This document shows positions 6,513 through 14,230 of a stretch of DNA of 27,909 nucleotides, piece by piece. The stretch's first letter is position 1, and every line of letters begins with the position of its first letter. Position numbers and translations under genes: made by a program. Source of the DNA: a virus; IMG/VR virus record IMGVR_UViG_3300027801_000125, positions 1-27,909 of that record; one strand, given 5' to 3'. The notes below the pieces were generated by a model. The model saw only the letters and a list, made by a program, of their open reading frames with translations. It did no database searches and was not told the DNA's origin.

Positions 6513-7812
6513 AACTAGCTTTACTTATACGCAAGAGCAAGCAATAGAATATCTATTTGACGACAAAACAACTGAAGTCTTATTTGGTGGTGCTGCGGGT
6601 GGTGGAAAAAGTTGGGTTGGATGTAGCTGGTTAGTTTTATGTTGCTTGAAATATCCTAAAACTAGATACTTGATGGGGCGTTCAAAATTACACTCACTCA
6701 AAACAACCACGCTAAACACCTTCCTTGAAGTTTGTCAAGTATGGGGCTTGATAGCGAATAAGCATTATACTTTAAATGGAGCGTCAAATATAATACGCTT
6801 TTATAACGGCTCTGAAGTTATGATGAAAGACTTATTTTTATATCCTTCAGATAGGAACTTTGACAATTTAGGATCACTTGAATTAACTGGGGCTTTCATT
6901 GATGAGTGCAATCAAATAACTGAAAAGGCTAAAAACATAGTGAGTTCAAGAATAAGATATAAGCTAGATGAGTATGGCCTTATCCCTAAAATGCTAATGA
7001 CTTGTAATCCAGCGAAAAACTGGGTTTACTCTCAATACTACCGCCCCGCCAAGGAAGGGAAACAAAAGCCTTTCAGACGCTTTATTCAAAGCCTAGTTGA
7101 CGATAACCAATATATTTCAAAGCACTATAAAACCCAACTTGAAACACTTGATGAACTTAGTAAGCAACGGCTCTTATTTGGCAACTGGGAATACGATGCA
7201 AGCAAAGACGATTTGATAAAATACGACGCTATCATTAACCTATTTGAGCAGCAAGGCGTGAAAGGTCAGAATTACATAAGTTGTGACGTGGCTCGTTTTG
7301 GTAGCGATAAAACAATCATAATAGTCTGGGAAGGGTTACATATTAAAAAGATAAGAAAGTTGCTTAAATCAGCTATAAATGACGTTGTAAGCGAAGTCAG
7401 GGAGCTTCAACAAGCCTACTCCGTTCCACTGCATAACATTATAATTGATGAAGATGGTGTCGGCGGAGGGGCGAAGGATTACTTACGCTGCAAAGGTTTC
7501 GTGAATAATAGCCGCCCACTTAAAAAAGAAAATTATCAGAACTTAAAAACTCAATGCTATTATAAGTTGGCTTCAACAATCAATAAAGGTCAAATAGGTA
7601 TCACTTGTCCTGACGTTGCTGATAAGCAAGCTATAATTGAAGAACTTGAACAAATAAAAACAAAGGACGCTGATAAGGATAATAAACTTCAAATGATACC
7701 AAAGGATCAAGTGAAAGACATAATTGGTAGATCACCCGATTATGCTGATGCTATGGCTATGAGAATGTATTATGAGATTGACCAAAACTTCGGAAAGTAT
7801 TATGTTCAATAA
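6502..7812 (+). CDS. terL: Terminase large subunit
   Basis: The 436-residue protein has the two-domain TerL layout. The ATPase half has Walker A GGAAGGGKS (29-37) and Walker B GAFIDE ending at D134-E135. The nuclease half has CDVARFGSDKT with D262, IIIDEDGVGGGAKD, and a final acidic motif in DYADAMAMRM, giving the metal-binding Asp residues of an RNase H-like nuclease. The length is normal. The start is a TTG at 6502, because no ATG precedes Walker A and the first internal ATG would delete it. The TTG overlaps the TerS stop by 11 bases, so coupled re-initiation is likely. The gene is followed by a hairpin and then by tail genes rather than by a portal. Confidence 0.95.
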   Translation: MNIETSFTYTQEQAIEYLFDDKTTEVLFGGAAGGGKSWVGCSWLVLCCLKYPKTRYLMGRSKLHSLKTTTLNTFLEVCQVWGLIANKHYTLNGASNIIRFYNGSEVMMKDLFLYPSDRNFDNLGSLELTGAFIDECNQITEKAKNIVSSRIRYKLDEYGLIPKMLMTCNPAKNWVYSQYYRPAKEGKQKPFRRFIQSLVDDNQYISKHYKTQLETLDELSKQRLLFGNWEYDASKDDLIKYDAIINLFEQQGVKGQNYISCDVARFGSDKTIIIVWEGLHIKKIRKLLKSAINDVVSEVRELQQAYSVPLHNIIIDEDGVGGGAKDYLRCKGFVNNSRPLKKENYQNLKTQCYYKLASTINKGQIGITCPDVADKQAIIEELEQIKTKDADKDNKLQMIPKDQVKDIIGRSPDYADAMAMRMYYEIDQNFGKYYVQ

Positions 7813-7814
7813 AA

Positions 7815-7852
7815 AAAACAAGGGGCGGAAGCAACCCCTATCCCCTCGTTTT
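7815..7852 (+). terminator. Hairpin after terL, possible terminator with two competing folds
   Basis: AAAACAAGGGG (7815-7825) can pair with CCCCTCGTTTT (7842-7852) in an 11-position stem with one A/C mismatch and a 16-nt loop. The same GGGG can instead pair with the nearer CCCC at 7835-7838 in a short stem AGGGG/CCCCT. Only four T close the long stem, so termination may be partial. Confidence 0.45.
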
Positions 7853-7890
7853 GAACTACAAAAACTTCAGCAAATATAGACCAATAAACT

Positions 7891-7917
7891 AAATAACCAA
7901 AATTTCTATTACATATT
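7891..7917 (+). promoter_or_regulatory. Repeated leader element, copy B (upstream of the tail module)
   Basis: This copy shares AAATAACCAA exactly with copy A at 2321, then TTTCTATTA at the same distance from the ATG (7918). It lies in the 105-nt gap between terL and the tail genes, just after the hairpin, which is where a new transcript would be expected. Promoter function is inferred. Confidence 0.55.
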
Positions 7918-8559
7918 ATGAAACTGAAGATAAATAAGGGCGACAAATCATTAACCTATGACTTGATAAATAGCTGGTCAGATGTTACTCTTGAAAAGTG
8001 GGCTAAACTGGTTGCGGTAAAAACGTCAACCAAATCAGACGAAGCCATTGAAACAATGGGCGTTCTCGCTAACATACCGAAACAAGTTATGCGGGAACTA
8101 TCATTAAGTGATGTTTCAATGATACTTAATAAGGTTGCTAAAATGCAGCAATCAAGTAAAGCTGAGTTCGTAAGACGTATTGAGCTTGATGGTAAACAGT
8201 ACGGCTTTCACCCTAACTTGGAAGATATAACACTCGGTGAATATGCGGATATTGAAACTCTAATAAAAGACGGCCTTGAAGGTAACTTGCATTTGCTTAT
8301 GGCAATACTTTATCGCCCCGTCATTGAAGTTGAAAATGATAAATATACCATTGAGCCGTATGATGGCAATATAACGCTTAGAGCGGAAAGAATGAAGTTG
8401 ATGACGGCTACTGAAGTAGAAAATTCAATGGTTTTTTTTTGGACTTTAGGAAACAAATTGTTGAGGACTTTGCCATTGTATTTGATGGAGTTAGCACAGA
8501 AAACAATCCGCTCGACATTGCGTCAGGGTTTCAAGAAAAGTGGGGTTGGTTTGGCGTGA
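7918..8559 (+). CDS. Tail assembly chaperone, short form (G-like)
   Basis: A 213-residue protein with regions typical of G-type tail chaperones in Bacteroidota phages: LINSWSDVTLEKWAKL near the start, GFHPNLEDITLGEYADIETL in the middle, and ENSMVFFWTLGNKLLRTLP near residues 168-186. Such proteins bind the tape measure and guide tail-tube assembly. A run of nine T (8432-8440) in codons 172-174 is a classic slippery site. After it the -1 frame is open to 8702 and gives a long GT form, described as the next entry. The 39 zero-frame codons after the run give a basic Leu-rich helix, so both frames look usable. Family recognition is moderate; no homology search was possible. Confidence 0.65.
   Translation: MKLKINKGDKSLTYDLINSWSDVTLEKWAKLVAVKTSTKSDEAIETMGVLANIPKQVMRELSLSDVSMILNKVAKMQQSSKAEFVRRIELDGKQYGFHPNLEDITLGEYADIETLIKDGLEGNLHLLMAILYRPVIEVENDKYTIEPYDGNITLRAERMKLMTATEVENSMVFFWTLGNKLLRTLPLYLMELAQKTIRSTLRQGFKKSGVGLA
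8433..8439 (+). other. Probable -1 ribosomal frameshift slippery site
   Basis: The heptamer TTTTTTT fits X-XXY-YYZ in the zero frame (codons TTT at 8434-8436 and 8437-8439) within a run of nine T. A shift here joins 174 residues of the short form to 87 residues of the -1 frame. A sequencing indel at the homopolymer would look the same and must be excluded. Confidence 0.55.
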
Positions 8560-8702
8560 TGTATAGGTTAACGGGCGGCGATATAATTAAATTAACTGCG
8601 GTCACGAAGCTTAGTTTGAAAGAGTGCTTAACGTGGCTTTGTTATGAAAGTGATTTGCAAGAAACTCAAAATACAACCACTAATTTAGAAACTGAATTAT
8701 GA
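8439..8702 (+). CDS. Tail assembly chaperone, frameshifted T domain (GT form)
   Basis: This -1 frame continues from the slippery run to a TAA at 8702. If reached by frameshifting from 7918 it gives a 261-residue GT fusion. The region LDFRKQIVEDFAIVFDG, then FQEKWGWFGVMYRLTGGD, then LSLKECLTWLCYESD looks like a real T domain. The KWGW motif in particular lies before any ATG. The only ATG in this frame is at 8559, sharing a base pair with the short-form stop (TGATG), and would give a 47-residue protein without KWGW. A TTG at 8439 is another possible start. I prefer the frameshift reading because T domains in tailed phages are normally expressed this way, but coupled re-initiation at 8559 cannot be ruled out. 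Confidence 0.6.
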   Translation: MDFRKQIVEDFAIVFDGVSTENNPLDIASGFQEKWGWFGVMYRLTGGDIIKLTAVTKLSLKECLTWLCYESDLQETQNTTTNLETEL

Positions 8703-9238
8703 TAAACAACAAGACATACAATAACGTCATCAATACTCTGAAGAATATAGGTGACACTCATATGCAAATAACAACGGTTTCAACTGGAGATATTTATGAC
8801 ATTGATTTGTCTAAAAATACTCTATTTCCTTTGATGCATATTAATCCGATAAACGTGGATAAAGGCCAAAGCTCTTTGACATATAACTTTCAGATATTCA
8901 TAATGGACTTAGTTAGCCAAGACGCTAGCTGGACTCAAACCAACTTCCAGTCAGCAGCGTTTTTAAACAATGAACAAGAGGTATTAAGTGCCAACCTTCA
9001 AATTTGCGTTGATATAGTTGCTATGCTTACCAACTCAGTAGCTCAATCAGAACAAGGGGTTGATGACATTAATTATCCCGTCTATTTTGATGAAGCTACG
9101 GCTGGTAGTTTTGAGCCGTTCACCGAACGCTTTGACAACCTTTTAACTGGCTGGGTTTTTACTGTATCAATTGAAGTTATAAATGACTTTCAGAGTTGCA
9201 ATATACCAGTAATACCAGACTTAGGAAAAGGAGAATAA
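8699..9238 (+). CDS. Putative tail completion/terminator protein
   Basis: A 179-residue soluble protein starting in an ATGA overlap with the chaperone frame. The N-terminal half has NKTYNNVINTLKNIG and the central part has LFPLMHINPINVDKGQ and SLTYNFQIFIMDLV. The C-terminal part, LLTGWVFTVSIEVINDFQSC, ends in a Pro-rich tail. The mix of an N-terminal helix and beta strands suggests a tail-terminator or neck-type fold, but I recognise no named domain. Its position between the chaperone and other tail genes makes a tail structural role likely. The 3' end GGAAAAGGAG creates a rare Shine-Dalgarno-like sequence before the next micro-ORF. Confidence 0.6.
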   Translation: MINNKTYNNVINTLKNIGDTHMQITTVSTGDIYDIDLSKNTLFPLMHINPINVDKGQSSLTYNFQIFIMDLVSQDASWTQTNFQSAAFLNNEQEVLSANLQICVDIVAMLTNSVAQSEQGVDDINYPVYFDEATAGSFEPFTERFDNLLTGWVFTVSIEVINDFQSCNIPVIPDLGKGE

Positions 9239-9239
9239 T

Positions 9240-9308
9240 ATGTTTAAATTTAGAATAGGAAAATGGATCATACAATTATTACCGCCAAAAATTACTTATA
9301 AGCTATGA
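9240..9308 (+). CDS. 22-residue micro-ORF, coupled to the next gene
   Basis: The ORF MFKFRIGKWIIQLLPPKITY plus two residues fills the 66-nt gap between two tail genes. It begins one base after the preceding stop and ends in an ATGA with the gene at 9305. An AAGGAG lies about 8 nt upstream of its ATG. The peptide is basic and hydrophobic, with a WIIQLLPP core. Short proteins ending in LLPP are, to my knowledge, seen at similar places in Bacteroidota phages. It may be a real micro-protein or a leader that couples translation. Confidence 0.45.
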   Translation: MFKFRIGKWIIQLLPPKITYKL

Positions 9309-9832
9309 ATAACGTTGATAAGTTTCTTAATAAATTTGGCAAATATGTAGTTCAGCAAGAGCGGAGTATTCTTAGCAAGAACAAGAAAAATGTAACTAAG
9401 GAATTATATGACAGTATTCAATACAAAGTAGTTAAAAGTGCAACTGGCGTTGATGTTCAATTTATGATGAGTTATTACGGCCAATTTGTAGATAAAGGAG
9501 TTTCAGGAGTAAAGGTAAAAAGGGGCTTCACTGACTATCAAGGTAAAACACTAACAAGCCCCTATCGGTTTAAAAAACAACCACCACCCGAACCTCTCAT
9601 TAAATGGATAAAAGCAAGAGGATTGAAAGGTCGTAATGAAGCAACTGGACGCTACATATCTCACAAGTCATTAGCGTTCCTCATAGGGCGTTCAATTAAG
9701 ACAAAAGGTATAGGAAGCTTAATGTTTTTTCAAAAGCCCTTAGGAGTTAAATTAAAGACTTTCGGAACTGACTTAAAAGTAGCTATAAACAAGGATATTC
9801 AAGATGTACTAACAAAAATTAAATTTGATTAA
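9305..9832 (+). CDS. Putative HK97 gp10-like tail completion protein
   Basis: The 175-residue protein has a helical N-terminus (VDKFLNKFGKYVVQQERSIL), then LYDSIQYKVVKSATGVDVQF and YYGQFVDKGVSGVK, and later PLIKWIKARGLKGRNEATGR, then SLAFLIGRSIKTKGI and FFQKPLG. This order resembles minor tail proteins of the HK97 gp10 type, which act at the head-tail joint or tail completion. It is basic, as is common for these. It follows the micro-ORF with a 4-base overlap and its stop immediately precedes the ATG of the next gene. The assignment is by pattern, and a different virion role is possible. Confidence 0.55.
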   Translation: MNNVDKFLNKFGKYVVQQERSILSKNKKNVTKELYDSIQYKVVKSATGVDVQFMMSYYGQFVDKGVSGVKVKRGFTDYQGKTLTSPYRFKKQPPPEPLIKWIKARGLKGRNEATGRYISHKSLAFLIGRSIKTKGIGSLMFFQKPLGVKLKTFGTDLKVAINKDIQDVLTKIKFD

Positions 9833-11314
9833 ATGGCGACAATAATAGAACAACAACCTTTTTATACTTGGCAAATGGCTGCGGATGATTTCTTATGCAC
9901 CGTTTCAAATGATGCGGTCGTGAGTGGTGTGCCTACTGGTTACTTTAATGTGAAATTTGTAGCTGAAGTTTTTATAGATAGTGAGCCAATTAATACTGGT
10001 ACTTCGGCTCAATTAATAGGATCATTCAAAGCAATACCGAACAACCTAGGAAGAGGGATATACAACTTTAAGTCAGTCATTGAAAACTATGTTAATGCTC
10101 AAAATGAAGGCTTTCCGGGAACTTCAGTGGCACTGGGAAACCTTCCACCAAGTACATATAAAACGGTTGGATATGATGTAGACCCTCACCCTATTCACGT
10201 CATAGATAAATTCGCGTTAAATGAGGATTGTATGCGGTACGTCAAGATACAATTCAAACTTGAAGGTGCTACTACTTTAGGTGCTCCAGTTGATATTATA
10301 CCATCAACTTCAGTTAACAGTATTCAATTCATAATAACTAATACTTACGTTCCGAGTGATGCTACTTACATTCAAGCTTCAACCACTAGATACTCTTGGT
10401 TGAAAACTGATTCATATTATATGAAATGGCCGCAAATTAGGACAGGACATTATTTGACGAACGTGCCAGTAGAAGTATTGGGAGATAAAATAAAACCAAC
10501 GCAAAAGGTTAATGTAAATGACTATCATACATTATCATTCTTGAATGCTCTTCCTTTTGGAACAACTAAATATACTTTTTTTACTTGGTATGATGAAGAC
10601 GGAGTTATGTTAAATTATCAAGGCTTGCTACTTGGCTTTTCCAACGGTGCGGTTTATCCTGAAACAACCTCAACCGATACTCAATATGTTACAGTGGGTT
10701 GCGGTCCCGGAAACCTAAAGCAAGCGAGTGCTCAATTTAAGACAGACCTTGACGCTGGACTTGTTTCATATTACACTGTTGAAAACCGTGATGGAGTTGC
10801 GGCCGCTGATATAATATCTCACGTTTATCGTTTTGATATTGAATGTTCGCCATTTAATAATTATGAGCCGATACGCTTATGCTGGTTGAACCAGTTGGGA
10901 GCTTGGGATTATTATAGTTTCAATCGCAAATCAACTACCTCATTAACGTCTAAGAAAACTGAATACAGTCAACTCGCTGGAACTTGGAATGGAGAATACT
11001 GGCAGCGTAAAGGTTGGAAGGGTGGGAAGAAAACTTTTAGATCTAACACCACTACAAAAATAAAAATGAATACTGCATACATTGATGAGAGGTTTAATGT
11101 CATATTTGAAGAGCTAATTAATAGTCCTGAGGTTTATGTATTGCAGCCATACGTTGAGCTTGATGTAATACCGTCAGCCCATAACAATAAATACGTTCAC
11201 CCAGCAAGATTAAAAACAAGTAGCTTCACGCGAAAAACAAAGGCTAATGATAATTTAATACAATACTCTTTTGAAGTTGAAATGAGTAAAATTCAAGGAG
11301 TACAAAACGCTTAA
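9833..11314 (+). CDS. Large tail structural protein
   Basis: A 493-residue protein rich in Thr, Tyr, Asn and aromatic residues, with no membrane segments or signal peptide, consistent with a beta-rich virion protein. A segment IYNFKSVIENYVNAQ (about 77-91) and a C-terminal block with QRKGWKGGKKTFRSNT, FEELINSPEVYVL and a final strand FEVEMSKIQGVQNA look like features I associate with Bacteroidota phage tail proteins. It starts directly after the preceding stop and ends 2 nt before the next large tail gene. A distal-tail or baseplate-like part is a reasonable guess. No enzymatic motif is visible. Confidence 0.6.
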   Translation: MATIIEQQPFYTWQMAADDFLCTVSNDAVVSGVPTGYFNVKFVAEVFIDSEPINTGTSAQLIGSFKAIPNNLGRGIYNFKSVIENYVNAQNEGFPGTSVALGNLPPSTYKTVGYDVDPHPIHVIDKFALNEDCMRYVKIQFKLEGATTLGAPVDIIPSTSVNSIQFIITNTYVPSDATYIQASTTRYSWLKTDSYYMKWPQIRTGHYLTNVPVEVLGDKIKPTQKVNVNDYHTLSFLNALPFGTTKYTFFTWYDEDGVMLNYQGLLLGFSNGAVYPETTSTDTQYVTVGCGPGNLKQASAQFKTDLDAGLVSYYTVENRDGVAAADIISHVYRFDIECSPFNNYEPIRLCWLNQLGAWDYYSFNRKSTTSLTSKKTEYSQLAGTWNGEYWQRKGWKGGKKTFRSNTTTKIKMNTAYIDERFNVIFEELINSPEVYVLQPYVELDVIPSAHNNKYVHPARLKTSSFTRKTKANDNLIQYSFEVEMSKIQGVQNA

Positions 11315-11316
11315 AT

Positions 11317-14226
11317 ATGAGTAAAACTTCAGTAGAACTTTTTATATATCCTCAATTTTACGATGCTACTTGGCAGCCTACGGCTCAAAACCCGACTGAG
11401 TATTGTCCTGACGGTACGGTATGGCTAACCGCCTTTCAAACTACCATACCAACTAGCTCAGCAACTCCCCTTCAAGATGCAATAAATGTTGCACCGCCTA
11501 CCGCTCCTGACCTTTGGTATGGCTTTGCTTCAGCTATCTTTAGCCCGTTCGGTTTAGGTGCTAATCCGTTTACGGCTGGAGTTGGGATTAATACTTATGC
11601 TCAATTTAGTGGTTGGCCAGCGGGATTGTCTAATAATGATGGAAATACTGGAGCTTATACTTGGATAACTGGTTTAAGTAGTGGCGTTAATTACGATATT
11701 GATATACGACAAATAGTTGGTGCTACGAGTGTGAGTAGTAAATTGACAGTTATGCTATTCAGTACAACGGGAGTACTGGCTCAATCTTGGGTGATAACTG
11801 GAACTGATATAACTTTTCCGATACTTCCTACTTCAACCTTTTTATCAGCAAGCACTGACTACATAGTTGGTTGGGAGTATGAAGGTGCTGACGATAGTAT
11901 AATAAAAATAAACATAGTTTCAATAACTGAAAAAGTTGAAGTGTGGTCAATTGACCAGCTACTAAGTAAAGGTCAAGTGATGCTTGATTTGTATAACTTT
12001 GAGGACGTGCCACTAACCTTAAGCGTTGACAACTTTACCAATGCAGCGGAGAAGGTTCAAAGCTATTCAAAAGCCTTTAAAATTCCAGGAACAAAAAGGA
12101 ATAATCAGATACTTAAAAATGAGTATGAAATAACCTCATCAATTGACACAACTACGGTTAACGCTTATGACTTTAATCCATTAAGAAAAACTCAAATATA
12201 CTTGCAGCAAGAAGGGTACATTATCTTTGAAGGCTTTATGAAGCTAATTAGCGTTGACGTAAAGGACGGTGAGCTTAGTTATAACATAAACCTTTATAGT
12301 GAAGTGATAGCTCTAAAGGACCACCTTAAAACAAAGAAATTTAATGACTTAGATTTTAGTGAGCTAGGACATAGTTATATGAAATCCTCAATTAAGTCTA
12401 GTTGGGGTATGAGTGGCTTGCTTTTGACCAATCCTTTAGGGCTTGATAGCTTTGCTGGTACGGTTGGAGCTACGAATACAACGGTTTTGAAGTACCCTTA
12501 TATTGACTGGGATCACCAAATGGTTATATCAAATGGAACTCTAGACCCTTCAGCTAACGTTGGTATGCCCGAAGGAGTTAATTTAGGATCGGCTTTTAGA
12601 CCAGTTATTAATTTGAAATATATACTGCAAAACATATTTCGTGATGCTGGTTTTACTTACACTTCAACCTTCATAGATAGTGCTGATTTTGGGAACTTGT
12701 TTATGGACTTTAATTGGGGAAATGCTAATACGCCAACCCTAAGTAGTCTGGGGGCGGTTACATCACATTTCTATGATATGGTTAGCACTGGCTCACAACC
12801 GCCAAATAATACAATACCGTGGACTCCCTCCTTTAACGTTACGGCCACTGTAACTCTAAAGCAGCACACGATAAATAATGCAAATACAGTTTCAGAAGTT
12901 CCAGTTGATTATAATGAAACAACTGGCGTTTATACTGCAACGAGTATGAATCAACAAGTATCGGTTGACTATGAATTTCAAATCAGAAACTTATCAAATA
13001 CTTTCGGAAATACTGGGGGTTGTGATGTAGGTTGGGTGGTAAACAAATTTTCGGGATCACCAGTAATACATAATCAAATGTTCAACTTTGTAGCCTATAT
13101 GAACCATACATCTTGGGTTGGTCAAGTGACGGTATGGTTAGACGCTGGAGATACCTTTGAGCCATTTGCCATACAGACTTGGTTTACTGGAAGTCAACCG
13201 ATGCAACAAGGTGGTTGGGTAAGTAATCTACCAGCCCCTCCTGATATACCAACTGGAAAGATTGAATGGACTATTGCAACCGCACCTATTGTTAGTCAAA
13301 GTCTATTGAGTACGCTAAGAGGTAAACTAGGTCAGTGGGATTTCATATCAGGATTGCTTCAGATGTTCAATTTGATTACGATGGTTAATCCTCAAAACCC
13401 TATGAATATCATAATTGAAACCTATGATAGTATCTTCAATAATATAACGGGGAGCGGGCTTGATTTAGCTTCAAGAGGTATTAATAAAGATTGGACAAAT
13501 AAGGTTGATGATCAAGAATGGAAATTTAAACCTTTAAGTAATATAAAAAAGAACACTATATTTCAGTATGTTGAAGATAAAAGTGACTACGTTTTTAAAA
13601 CATATAAGGATATGTTTCAGGGATATTTGTATGGTAGTTATGAGATAGACGCTTCAGATTATAATATACTTCAAGGCACGCAAAAAATTGAAGCGAAACC
13701 CTTTGCAGCTACTTTAATAAAAGCGTATGACAGTGCTTTTCCGTGGATGATTACGCCAGCAATATATCAAGTAAATGATGAAGGCGTGAGTAGTGCTTTT
13801 GATAACGCCCCGCGAATAATGTATGACAACGGAAGGAAAACTATTGGTCCAACTAATACCTTCTTTTTTCCAAGTCAAAATGGAGAGTTCGGTGAGAACT
13901 TTCAATACCTATATCAAATGAGTAATTTTGACGTATTGCCACCAACCGCCACTTCAAATGATCTTAATTATGGAACTTGTCAGATATTGAATGTAAACAA
14001 CCCAACTGTTAATACTCTTTTTAATCGCTTTTGGGCGAACTATTTCTCTCAATTATATAATCCTGATACTAGGTCTTTGACGCTAAAGATAAATTTAACA
14101 CCAGCCGATATAAACCAGTTCTCATTTTCAGATTTAGTTATGATTAAAAACCGTGCTTTCAGAGTTAATAAAATTGACTACAAGCCCGGAGATTTGGCTA
14201 AAGTTGAGCTAATACTTATTACTTAA
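11317..14226 (+). CDS. Large tail-tip/baseplate-hub-like structural protein
   Basis: At 969 residues this is the largest protein here. Residues 1-210 are Thr/Ser-rich and probably a beta-sandwich domain exposed on the virion. Residues about 220-312 carry VMLDLYNFEDVPLTLSVDNF, then SYSKAFKIPGTKRNNQIL, and FNPLRKTQIYLQQEGYIIF. I know these as a conserved core in Bacteroidota phage tail proteins, often placed at the start of the protein. A middle region (about 430-640) is again beta-rich. The C-terminal part ends with DINQFSFSDLVMIKNRAFRV and IDYKPGDLAKVELILIT. It follows another large tail protein and precedes a fiber-like gene, so a tail-tip position is likely. The extra N-terminal domain may be a receptor-binding insertion. 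Confidence 0.6.
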   Translation: MSKTSVELFIYPQFYDATWQPTAQNPTEYCPDGTVWLTAFQTTIPTSSATPLQDAINVAPPTAPDLWYGFASAIFSPFGLGANPFTAGVGINTYAQFSGWPAGLSNNDGNTGAYTWITGLSSGVNYDIDIRQIVGATSVSSKLTVMLFSTTGVLAQSWVITGTDITFPILPTSTFLSASTDYIVGWEYEGADDSIIKINIVSITEKVEVWSIDQLLSKGQVMLDLYNFEDVPLTLSVDNFTNAAEKVQSYSKAFKIPGTKRNNQILKNEYEITSSIDTTTVNAYDFNPLRKTQIYLQQEGYIIFEGFMKLISVDVKDGELSYNINLYSEVIALKDHLKTKKFNDLDFSELGHSYMKSSIKSSWGMSGLLLTNPLGLDSFAGTVGATNTTVLKYPYIDWDHQMVISNGTLDPSANVGMPEGVNLGSAFRPVINLKYILQNIFRDAGFTYTSTFIDSADFGNLFMDFNWGNANTPTLSSLGAVTSHFYDMVSTGSQPPNNTIPWTPSFNVTATVTLKQHTINNANTVSEVPVDYNETTGVYTATSMNQQVSVDYEFQIRNLSNTFGNTGGCDVGWVVNKFSGSPVIHNQMFNFVAYMNHTSWVGQVTVWLDAGDTFEPFAIQTWFTGSQPMQQGGWVSNLPAPPDIPTGKIEWTIATAPIVSQSLLSTLRGKLGQWDFISGLLQMFNLITMVNPQNPMNIIIETYDSIFNNITGSGLDLASRGINKDWTNKVDDQEWKFKPLSNIKKNTIFQYVEDKSDYVFKTYKDMFQGYLYGSYEIDASDYNILQGTQKIEAKPFAATLIKAYDSAFPWMITPAIYQVNDEGVSSAFDNAPRIMYDNGRKTIGPTNTFFFPSQNGEFGENFQYLYQMSNFDVLPPTATSNDLNYGTCQILNVNNPTVNTLFNRFWANYFSQLYNPDTRSLTLKINLTPADINQFSFSDLVMIKNRAFRVNKIDYKPGDLAKVELILIT

Positions 14227-14230
14227 AATT

